A stretch of DNA of 64,000 bases, from contig NZ_JAKZLF010000017.1 of the NCBI RefSeq assembly GCF_022808855.1, forward strand, positions 33,145-97,144, given 5' to 3'. How positions within the stretch are numbered: the first letter of the stretch is position 1; every line of letters begins with the position of its first letter. The notes below the pieces were generated by a model that was given only the letters and a program-made list of their open reading frames with translations, searched no databases and had not been told where the DNA came from. Below, one piece after another: positions 50,187 to 57,368 of the stretch. The position numbers were made by a program, and so were the translations under genes. Origin of the DNA: Anaeromyxobacter soli. Lineage in GTDB: Bacteria; Myxococcota; Myxococcia; Myxococcales; Anaeromyxobacteraceae.

Positions 50187-50928
50187 TCAGTCGCCGGAGG
50201 GCGAGATCCGGAACTCGCGCACCTGGGGCAGCCCGTCGAGCGCCCGGGCGAGTCGCCCGAAGTTCCGCTCGTCGTGAGTGCTGATCGTCATCTGGTACTC
50301 GAAGGACCGGCCCTCGTTCGCCAGCGCGTAGGAGAGGCCGGCCAGCGCGAACCCGTTCTCCGCGAGCAAAGCGCGCACGGCGTCCTCCCCCATCGCGTCG
50401 CCGCGATCGAAGCGGATCCGGTGGTGCGCGAACTTGTGGGCCGGCGCCCGCGCCTCGATCCAGCGGAAGAGGCTGAGCACGCCGAGCGTGAGGAGCGTCG
50501 CGTAGAGCGCCGGCACGTACTGGCCGGTCCCGGTGAGCACGCCGATGGCCGAGGTGATCCAGATGGACGCCGCCGTGGTGAGGCCGCGGACGGTGAGCCC
50601 CTCCTTGAAGATCACGCCCGCGCCGAGGAAGCCGATGCCGGTCATGATCCCTTGCGCCATGCGGGTGGGATCGACCCGAACCGTCTCGGGCGCGCCGGGG
50701 AACCACTCCGCCTGGTAGACGGTGACGAGCATGAGGAGGCTCGCCGCGAGGCACACGAGCGCGTGGGTGCGGAACCCGGCCGGCCGGCCGTGGTAGCTGC
50801 GCTCCATGCCGATGGCGCCGCCCGCCACGAGCGCCGCGAGCAGGTGGGCGAGGGCGTCGCCGTGAGGCGCGGGAGACGAGCACGTCGAGGGGCACGGCGG
50901 AGAGGACCTCGGAGAGCGCGGGCGCCAT
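50187..50928 (-). CDS. MgtC/SapB-family membrane protein, apparent single-base frameshift near the N-terminus
   Basis: The conserved part is a complete MgtC N-terminal domain (LAALVAGGAIGMERSYHGRP, TRMAQGIMTGIGFLGAGVIF, TTAASIWITSAIGVLTGTGQ) plus a C-terminal ACT-like regulatory domain (ENGFALAGLSYALANEGRSF to the stop). A good ribosome-binding site (AGGGG) and ATG at 50928 open a different frame (APALSEVLSAVPLDVLVSRA) with normal GC3 codon use. Only around 50861-50874 does codon character move to the frame of the MgtC domain. One missing base there would join the two. It is a sequencing error, a phase switch or a recently broken gene. Function in family: Mg2+-limitation survival and ATP-synthase regulation. 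Confidence 0.75.
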
Positions 50929-50986
50929 GGTCCCCTCATCATCCACCCCACGCGCCCGCGGCGTCGGCGCCGGACGGGGCGCGCGG

Positions 50987-51550
50987 TCAGGAGCGGAAGG
51001 CCGCCACGAGCGAGAGCGCGCCGAACAGGAAGAACAGCGACGCGGCCGCCCACCGCATCTTGCGCGACGAGACCTGGTCCGCCACCCGCTCGCCCAGGAA
51101 CACCGCGAGGCCGTCCGCGGCCAGCATGCCGAGCGTGGTGCCGATCGTCACGCGGACTACAGACTCGTAGCGGGCCGCGAGCGCGACCGTCGCGAGCTGG
51201 GTCTTGTCGCCCATCTCCGCGAGGAAGAAGAGGACCGTGGTGGTGAGGAAGGCGCCGAACCGCTCCGGCCCGCTCGCCTCGTCGAGGGTGTCCGGCCGGA
51301 GCGTCCACACCCCGAAGGCGATGAAGGTCGCGGCCAGGATCCCCGCGAGCACGTGGGCGGGCACGTTGGCGGAGATCCACGCGCCGACCGAGGACGCGAG
51401 CGCGTGGTTCGCGACCGTCGCGACGAGGATGCCGGCCATCACCGGCCACGGCTTGCGGAATCGCGTGGCGAGCGAGAACGCGAGGAGCTGGGTCTTGTCG
51501 CCCATCTCGCTCACGGCGACGAGGAGGAAGGAGCTGAGGATGGCTTGCAC
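50987..51550 (-). CDS. GDT1/TMEM165 (UPF0016) family cation transporter
   Basis: A 187-residue membrane protein with six helices in two repeats. Each repeat carries the family motif: SEMGDKTQLLAFSLATRF near residue 13 and AEMGDKTQLATVALAARY near residue 116. The acidic-glycine-aspartate pair binds Mn2+ or Ca2+ in characterised members, which export or exchange these ions. GTG 51550 sets the first motif at the usual distance; an ATG further upstream (51622) is possible but adds an uncharacteristic proline-rich leader. It is followed after 58 bases by the MgtC-family gene, suggesting a cation-homeostasis pair. Confidence 0.9.
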   Translation of the reverse strand: MQAILSSFLLVAVSEMGDKTQLLAFSLATRFRKPWPVMAGILVATVANHALASSVGAWISANVPAHVLAGILAATFIAFGVWTLRPDTLDEASGPERFGAFLTTTVLFFLAEMGDKTQLATVALAARYESVVRVTIGTTLGMLAADGLAVFLGERVADQVSSRKMRWAAASLFFLFGALSLVAAFRS

Positions 51551-51735
51551 GGCGGGCGGGCCCTCGAGCGGGGGCGAACCGATACCCGACGAGGGAAGCT
51601 CGGTCAACGAACACCGGTCCATCGGTGCGCGGGGCAACGCCGGACCGGTGGCGGCGCGGGGCAGAGGCGAGGTAAACCCTCGAACATCCGCCGTCTTCGG
51701 GCCTGGCCGGCAACTTGCTCAAGGCACTCCACGTG

Positions 51736-52554
51736 ATGAACTCGACCGCGACCGTCCAGCGCCCGCCCGCCCGCCCCGCCGCTCCGCCCCGCTCGATGCT
51801 CCCGCACGAGCACGGCGCCTGGGGTCAGCTCGCGATGCCGCTCCTCACCGCGCTCGCGATCGGGCGGCCCGGCCTCGCGCCCGCCGCGCTCACGGCGGCG
51901 GTGGTCCTCGCGTTCATCGCGCACGAGCCGCTCCTGGTCCTGCTCGGCCAGCGCGGGCGGCGCGTCGCGGAGGAGGAGGGCGGGCGCGCGCGGCGCTGGC
52001 TCGCCGTCACGGGGGGCCTCGCCGCCGTCACCGGCGCGATCGGCATCGCGCTCGCGCCCGCGTCGGCCCGCGCCGCGCTCCTGCTCCCGGCGGTGCTCGC
52101 GCTCGTCGTGGCGCTCCTCGTCTGGAGGCGGCTCGAGAAGACGACGCTCGGCGAGATCGTCGTGGCCGCCGCGCTCTCCTCGGCCGGCTGGGCCGTCGCC
52201 CTCGCCGGCCACGCGCCCGCGGACGACGCGCTCGCCGCCGCGCTCGCCTGGATCCTCGCCTTCGCGGCGGCGACCCTCGGCGTGCGGGTCATCCTCGCCC
52301 GCGCCCGCTCGAAGGGCGCGGAGGATCCGGGGAGGCTCCACGCCGCGCTCGCCGCGGCGCTCGCCGGTGTGGCCGTGCTGCTCTCCGCCGCCGGGCTCCC
52401 CGCCGCGCTCGCCTGGGCGACCTTGCCGACCGCGCTCCTCTCGATCGTGATCAGCCTCGCGCGGTTCTCGCCGAAGCGGCTGCGCCCGCTCGGCTGGGCG
52501 ATCGTCGGCTCCTCGGCGGTGACGCTCGTGATCCTCGTCGCGGGGCTCCGGTAG
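51736..52554 (+). CDS. YwiC-like membrane protein
   Basis: A 272-residue protein with eight or nine membrane helices. After a short proline-rich start comes the family signature PHEHGAWGQLAMPLLTALAI, then repeated hydrophobic helices (AALTAAVVLAFIAHEPLLVL, ARAALLLPAVLALVVALLVW). The YwiC-like family is uncharacterised; members often sit near nitrate or copper-related respiration genes, but no such neighbour is here. ATG 51736 has a weak AAGGC upstream; TTG 51715 also begins the frame. Divergent from the GDT1-family gene. Confidence 0.85.
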   Translation: MNSTATVQRPPARPAAPPRSMLPHEHGAWGQLAMPLLTALAIGRPGLAPAALTAAVVLAFIAHEPLLVLLGQRGRRVAEEEGGRARRWLAVTGGLAAVTGAIGIALAPASARAALLLPAVLALVVALLVWRRLEKTTLGEIVVAAALSSAGWAVALAGHAPADDALAAALAWILAFAAATLGVRVILARARSKGAEDPGRLHAALAAALAGVAVLLSAAGLPAALAWATLPTALLSIVISLARFSPKRLRPLGWAIVGSSAVTLVILVAGLR

Positions 52555-52616
52555 CGAGGGAGCTCACGGTCCTGCCCCGGCGCGACCGGGTTCCGGCGGT
52601 GCAATGATCCGACGCG

Positions 52617-55136
52617 TCAGAGCATCGGCTCGCGCGCGCCGCAGGTGATCGTGCCGAGCTCGAGCACGCCCGTGCCGCTGTCCGGGATCTCGAGCGGCAG
52701 CTCGCACAGCTCGCCCTTCCAGTAGATCCGCGCGGCGTGCGCGCCGGCCGGGACGTCCTCGAGCCAGAAGGCGCCGTCGGCGCCGACCGGCGAGCGGCGC
52801 GTGCCGCCGGCGACGTCCACCTCGAACGTCCCGTAGGCGGGCACGTCGGCGCGATCGCGCCGCGCGATCCGGAGCCACCCCTCGACGGCGCGCAGCCGGG
52901 TGACGTCGAAGCGCACCAGCGCCGCGCCGCGCGGCCGCGCCGCGACGAGCCGCTCCGTGAGGCCGACGCGGTAGCTCTGCGGCACGTCCGCGTCCTCGAT
53001 CCCGAGGCGGTTGCCGTAGTACGGCAGGAGCCCCGGGACGAGCAGGTCGCCCCGCCCGTCGGTGCGCCCGACCGGGCGCCGGTCGAGGTAGGCGCGGACG
53101 CCGCCGACGCCCGGGACGCGCACGAGCGCGAAGCCCTGCTCGACGGGGCGGGTGGCGAAGAGCCGGCCACCGACGAGCACGAGCGCGCCCGAGGCGGACG
53201 CGGACCCGGCCTCGCTCCCGTCCACGCGGGCGTAGCCGAGCTCGTAGTGACCGAACTCGGGCTGCGCCTGCAGGAGGCCGCTCACCGCCCCGCCGGCGGC
53301 GGAGTCGGCGCGGAGCTGGTAGCCGACGCCCGGGCCGACCGGGACCGAGCGCGACAGGCCCGTGCTCGCGCTCGCGCCGGCGCGGCTCGAGCGGACGCCC
53401 GCGTCGAGGGTCCCCCCGCCCGGCGCGGAGAGGACGAGCTGCGCGAACACCGCGCCGGCCGCCTCCGCGGCGCGATCCCTCGTGACCGAGGCGGAGAGGA
53501 GGAGCCACGCGCCCGCGCGCACGCGCAGGGAGGTGCGCACATCCACGCGGTGGCTCGCCCCCGCGTCGCGCTGCTCCGCGCCGACGTACTGGAGCTGCAG
53601 GCTCGCTCCCCGGCCGAGCGGCGCCGTGGCGTACGCGCCGGCGCGCCACAGGGCGCGGTCGGCGGCGGCCGAGAGCGTCGAGTTCGCGTACCGGGTGGAG
53701 AGGAGCGAGGCGTCCGCGCCCAGCGCGAAGCGGCGCGCGACGTGGCGCCAGGCGAGGAACGCGGCGGCCCCGGGCGTGCCCTCGTCCGCGCTCGCGGCGC
53801 CCGCGAGCTCGAGCTCGCTCGAGCCGACGCCGAGCGCGGCGGAGGCGCCGCCCTGCTGCACGCGCGGGCCGAGCTCCAGCCGCGCGCCGCCGGTGAACGC
53901 GCGCGTGAAGCCGCGCCGCTCCCGCGCGACGAGGATGGGATCGCCGTAGGCGAAGCTCTCCGTGCCGAAGCGCTCGCGCACCGCGCCGACCCACAGGCCG
54001 GGCTCGTCGAGCCCGGGGGCGAGCAGGCCCTGCGCCTGGTAGTGCGCCGCCTCGATCGCCTGCGTGCGCCCGAAGGCGTCGCGCACCACGATCCGGACGT
54101 CGTTCGCCCCAGTGCTGACGGGCAGGTTCGAGAGGTCGTAGGTGCCCGGCGCGACCGTGAGCGTGCGCGCGAGCGCGCCGTTCACGTAGACGTCGATGGT
54201 GGAGGGCGTGGCGGCGAAGGCGGTGGCGCCGGGGAGCGGCGTCCGCGCGAGGTACGGATCGAGCGACAGCTCGCGCGCGAGGCCGACGCCGCCCACGAGC
54301 GGCGCGCCGGAGAGCGCGTCGGGGGGGATCGCCGCGTCGCCGGCGGTCAGGCGGAGGAGCCGCGCCGGGCGGTCGATCGTGAGGGTCGTGAGCCCGCGCA
54401 CCGCGCCCGCCGCCCGGGTCGCCGAGACCGAGCCGGCGAGGAGCGCCGAACCGTGCGAGACGCCCGCCTCGAGGAACCCGGACACGTCCTCCTGGGTGGT
54501 GGCGCGCCCCGCGTAGTTGAGGAACGCGCTCGGGGCGTCCCCCGTCTCCAGCCCGGCGGGGCGGCTCGACGCGCGCAGGTCGAGCGCGCCGTGGCCGAGG
54601 AGCGATGGGGCGGCCTCGAGCCGGATCGCGAGCGCGCGCTCGTCGAGATCGAAGCGCACCCCGGGCGCGAGCGAGCGGAGCGACACGAGCGTGCGGCCGT
54701 CGAGCTCGCGGCGGGCGCCGCCGAAGCCGGCCAGGCCCGCGCGCACGAGGTCGGCGGGCGCGATCCAGATGTCCTGCGGCGCCACGAGGACGAGGGCGGT
54801 GTCGGCCGGCCCCCCGTTCACGAAGAGCTGGAGGAAGGCGGGGCGAAGGTCGCCCTCGGCGGCCGAGAGGTCGCGAGGTGCCGCCGCGGCGGGTGGCGAG
54901 GTGAGGTCGAGCTGCTCCGCGCTCGCGAGGGGGAGGGCCGCGGTCGGGGTCGCGGTCGAAGGCGGCGCCGGGTTCGGGGTCGGGGTCGGGGTCGGGGTCG
55001 CGGTCGGGGTCGGGGTGGACGTCGAGATCGGGGCCGCGGTCTTCGTCGAGGTCGGGGTCGATGTCGTGGCCAACGCCGCCGCGGCGGCCGCGGCGGCGAC
55101 GAGCGCGAGCGCGCGGGCGAGCTTCTTACGGATCAC
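52617..55136 (-). CDS. Chaperone-usher pathway outer-membrane usher
   Basis: An 839-residue fimbrial usher. Signal: ARALALVAAAAAAAALA. Residues about 25-70 form a threonine/proline repeat linker. The N-terminal domain follows (FLQLFVNGGPADTALVLVAP), then the barrel with TIDVYVNGALARTLTVAPGT then YDLSNLPVSTGANDVRIVVRD (the usher signature), many beta-strands, and the plug and C-terminal domains (GGVRAYLDRRPVGRTDGRGD, ending VLELGTITCG). It threads chaperone-held subunits through the outer membrane. GTG start overlaps the chaperone stop by 11 bases. Confidence 0.93.
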   Translation of the reverse strand: MIRKKLARALALVAAAAAAAALATTSTPTSTKTAAPISTSTPTPTATPTPTPTPNPAPPSTATPTAALPLASAEQLDLTSPPAAAAPRDLSAAEGDLRPAFLQLFVNGGPADTALVLVAPQDIWIAPADLVRAGLAGFGGARRELDGRTLVSLRSLAPGVRFDLDERALAIRLEAAPSLLGHGALDLRASSRPAGLETGDAPSAFLNYAGRATTQEDVSGFLEAGVSHGSALLAGSVSATRAAGAVRGLTTLTIDRPARLLRLTAGDAAIPPDALSGAPLVGGVGLARELSLDPYLARTPLPGATAFAATPSTIDVYVNGALARTLTVAPGTYDLSNLPVSTGANDVRIVVRDAFGRTQAIEAAHYQAQGLLAPGLDEPGLWVGAVRERFGTESFAYGDPILVARERRGFTRAFTGGARLELGPRVQQGGASAALGVGSSELELAGAASADEGTPGAAAFLAWRHVARRFALGADASLLSTRYANSTLSAAADRALWRAGAYATAPLGRGASLQLQYVGAEQRDAGASHRVDVRTSLRVRAGAWLLLSASVTRDRAAEAAGAVFAQLVLSAPGGGTLDAGVRSSRAGASASTGLSRSVPVGPGVGYQLRADSAAGGAVSGLLQAQPEFGHYELGYARVDGSEAGSASASGALVLVGGRLFATRPVEQGFALVRVPGVGGVRAYLDRRPVGRTDGRGDLLVPGLLPYYGNRLGIEDADVPQSYRVGLTERLVAARPRGAALVRFDVTRLRAVEGWLRIARRDRADVPAYGTFEVDVAGGTRRSPVGADGAFWLEDVPAGAHAARIYWKGELCELPLEIPDSGTGVLELGTITCGAREPML
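54972..55015. repeat. Hexanucleotide GGGGTC tandem repeat inside the usher gene
   Basis: About seven imperfect copies of a GGGGTC-type hexamer (one variant CGGGTC-like unit) encode the threonine-proline linker of the usher. Repeat-unit length is a multiple of three, so copy-number change would keep the frame and vary linker length. A shorter related stretch occurs at about 20911-20939. Confidence 0.6.
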
Positions 55137-55872
55137 GGCACGCGCCCGGAGCGCGCGCCTCGATCGCGCCGCGCGCCAGCGCGGCCGAGACGACGACGCT
55201 GGCGGCGCGCGCGCACGCCTCCGGCGGGACCGCGACCTCGTAGACGCGCTCGCCGCCCGCGAGCACGTACCAGGCCTCGAGCGATCTCTCGAGCACCCGC
55301 GCGCCGTCGGCCGCGACGAGCGCGAGCGTCACCGCGCTCGGCCGCAGGCGGACCGTCCCGGGGTTGCGCAGCGCGAAGCGGACGTGCGTGCCGTCGCGAC
55401 CGAGGAACGCGAGCTCACCGCGCTCGACGCGTGCGGCCGGGACGAGGAAGACGGGCACGCCGACGCGGGTCAGCACCTTCACGCGCGCGGCGTCCTCCGC
55501 GGTCTCGGCCTGCGGCAGCTCCTCGATGAAGATGCGCCAGGTGCGCTCGGTCGCGGCCGGCGCAGCGTCGGTCCCGATGCGCAGTGAGCGCGCCTCTCCC
55601 GCCCCGAGCTCGAGGAGCGGCGGGAAGACGGCGAGCTCGCGCGTGGGGGACAGGTCCATCGCCCCGTCGGGCTTCTGCGCCCAGCGGAACGCGCGGATCT
55701 GGTAGCGCGCCGGGGCGCCGCCGCGGTTCCGCAGCGACATGAGCGCGGTGCGGGCGCCGCCGGACAGCTCCACGTTCACCGGCGTGACGTCGAGGTCGCC
55801 GGCGCGGGCGGCCCCGGCCGCGAGCGCGGCGAGGACGAGGAGGGCGCGGGCGGCACGGAGGAGCGGTCGCAT
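55126..55872 (-). CDS. Periplasmic pilus-assembly chaperone (FimC/PapD type)
   Basis: A 248-residue chaperone with a signal peptide (LLRAARALLVLAALAAGAAR) and two Ig-like lobes. The first lobe reads DLDVTPVNVELSGGARTALM then SLRNRGGAPARYQIRAFRWA; EERTWRIFIEELP-type TERTWRIFIEELPQAE is the conserved G1-F1 region, and VGVPVFLVPA starts the second lobe. It caps subunits by donor-strand complementation and delivers them to the usher encoded next. ATG 55872 or GTG 55878 are both possible. Divergent from the first spore-coat-U gene, sharing a 62-base control region. Confidence 0.9.
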   Translation of the reverse strand: MRPLLRAARALLVLAALAAGAARAGDLDVTPVNVELSGGARTALMSLRNRGGAPARYQIRAFRWAQKPDGAMDLSPTRELAVFPPLLELGAGEARSLRIGTDAAPAATERTWRIFIEELPQAETAEDAARVKVLTRVGVPVFLVPAARVERGELAFLGRDGTHVRFALRNPGTVRLRPSAVTLALVAADGARVLERSLEAWYVLAGGERVYEVAVPPEACARAASVVVSAALARGAIEARAPGACRDP

Positions 55873-55934
55873 GAGCACGTGAAGTGGCGGGGTGGGCGGC
55901 GCCGGAGTCTAATACGCGCAATTCGACGCCAGCA

Positions 55935-56420
55935 ATGAAACGGCCGCGCTCACATGCTCGCACCGCAGCGCGTCGCGCGGCCCTCGCCGCGGCGGTGGTG
56001 GGCGCCGTCCTCTGCGCGCGGGACGCGGCCGCGGTCCAGCCCACCTGCAGCGTGAGCGTCGCGAGCGCCATCGCCTTCGGCGCCTACGATCCCTTCTCGA
56101 CGGTGCCGCTCGACACGACCGGGACCATCACCCTGCAGCACTGCTCGCAGACGCCCGTCACGATCGCGATCGGGCCGGGACGGTCCGGGTCGTTCTCCTC
56201 GCGCGCGATGCGGGGGCCGGGCGGCGACCTGCTCCGGTACGACCTGTACCTCGACGCGGCCCGCTCGATCGTGTGGGGCGACGGAGCTCCCGGCACGTCC
56301 ACGTGGGCGTCGGCCTCTCCGAGCGACCGGACGATCGCGGTGTACGCGCGGGCGTTCGCGGCCCAGGACGTGTCCGTCGGCGCGTACGACGACACGATCA
56401 CCGTGACGATCAATTACTGA
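55935..56420 (+). CDS. Spore coat protein U-domain subunit (SCPU), first copy
   Basis: A 161-residue exported subunit. Signal: residues 1-34 (AALAAAVVGAVLCARDAAA). The mature part is an SCPU fold: PTCSVSVASAIAFGAYDPFS, TGTITLQHCSQTPVTIAIG, LRYDLYLDAARSIVWGDG, ending with DDTITVTINY. Cys pairs at positions about 39 and 70 match the usual disulfide. It is the polymer building block for the usher and chaperone encoded on the opposite strand, as in the Mcu cluster of Myxococcus xanthus spores (from memory). Confidence 0.9.
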   Translation: MKRPRSHARTAARRAALAAAVVGAVLCARDAAAVQPTCSVSVASAIAFGAYDPFSTVPLDTTGTITLQHCSQTPVTIAIGPGRSGSFSSRAMRGPGGDLLRYDLYLDAARSIVWGDGAPGTSTWASASPSDRTIAVYARAFAAQDVSVGAYDDTITVTINY

Positions 56421-56591
56421 GCGCGCTATCGCGTGCGCTCCCGTGCCCGGTTCACCCACAGCGGCGTGCTCGGCGCACTTTTGCGCGTCACGGGATCGTG
56501 GCCTTCTGCGCCATCGCAAACGCAATATGCTGGCGATTGCCAGGCGCGCGTGCAGGATCCGCCGCCGACCACCCACGCAAGGACCCGCCCC

Positions 56592-57074
56592 ATGAACCGC
56601 ACCGCCCTCCGCCTCTCCGTCGCGCTCGCCGCCGCCCTCCTCTCCACGGCCGCGCGCGCCGCGACCGCCACGAACACCTTCGCCGTCACCGCCCAGGTGG
56701 CCGCGAAGTGCTCGGTCACGACGAGCGACATCGCCTTCGGGAGCTACGATCCCACCGCCGGGGTCGACCTCGACGCGCAGGGGTCGCTCACCGTCACCTG
56801 CACCAAGGGCACCTCCTTCACGGTCGGCCTCGACAACGGCACCTCGGGCATCTCGGGGACGCGCCAGATGTCCGGCGCGGGCGACGTGCTCGGCTACGAG
56901 CTCTACTCCGACTCGACCCGCACGGCCGTCTGGACGAACGCCGCCATGCCGGCGTCCCAGGGCGCGGCGGGCAAGGCCGGCAACCTGCTCTTCGTCTACG
57001 CGCGCATCCCCGCGGGCCAGTACCCCACCGCCGGGAGCTACAGCGACACGGTCACCGTGACCGTGAACTACTAG
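56592..57074 (+). CDS. Spore coat protein U-domain subunit (SCPU), second copy
   Basis: A 160-residue exported subunit related to the previous gene (KCSVTTSDIAFGSYDPTAGV, ending YSDTVTVTVNY). Signal: NRTALRLSVALAAALLSTAA then RA. Cysteines occur at CSV and TCTK, as in the first copy. It has the alternating strands of a donor-strand-exchange pilin. About 170 bases separate it from the first copy; the strong terminator at 57113 ends this unit. It may be the major shaft subunit and the other the tip, but this cannot be decided. Confidence 0.92.
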   Translation: MNRTALRLSVALAAALLSTAARAATATNTFAVTAQVAAKCSVTTSDIAFGSYDPTAGVDLDAQGSLTVTCTKGTSFTVGLDNGTSGISGTRQMSGAGDVLGYELYSDSTRTAVWTNAAMPASQGAAGKAGNLLFVYARIPAGQYPTAGSYSDTVTVTVNY

Positions 57075-57112
57075 GCGCACTCACGCCGGCAGCGTCCGGC
57101 GCGGAGGGGGAC

Positions 57113-57141
57113 ACCCGGGACCTCGATGGTCCCGGGTTTTT
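57113..57141 (+). terminator. Rho-independent terminator after the SCPU genes
   Basis: CCCGGGACC (57114-57122) pairs perfectly with GGTCCCGGG (57128-57136) around TCGAT, followed by TTTTT and further T-runs (CGTTTT). It is the only classical stem plus U-tract noticed in the window and ends transcription 40 bases after the second SCPU stop. Confidence 0.9.
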
Positions 57142-57368
57142 CGTTTTCTGGGCGCGAGCTCGACGCGGGGCCCGGGACCGCCGTGCGCGGTCGATCGAAC
57201 GGCGGCGGACGTCCGGAGATCGTCGAGCCAGAACGCCGCCAGTTCGCCGCCGCCCCGGCGGGGGCACTTCTCTACGGCAACTCCCCGATCTATTTGAGGG
57301 GCCCCCTCGCGTGGCGTCTTCCACGGCACGCGCGGCCTCGGCTCGCCGCGCATATCCACGAAGACACG

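Noticed and set aside
46097..50284. A 1395-residue plus-strand frame opposite the TPR protein
   Set aside because: Arg/Glu-rich shadow, no domain; the minus-strand frame shows DUF3857 and TPR patterns and a signal peptide.
51551..51720. A possible yybP-ykoY manganese riboswitch upstream of the GDT1-family gene
   Set aside because: The conserved core sequence was not found by eye in this stretch.
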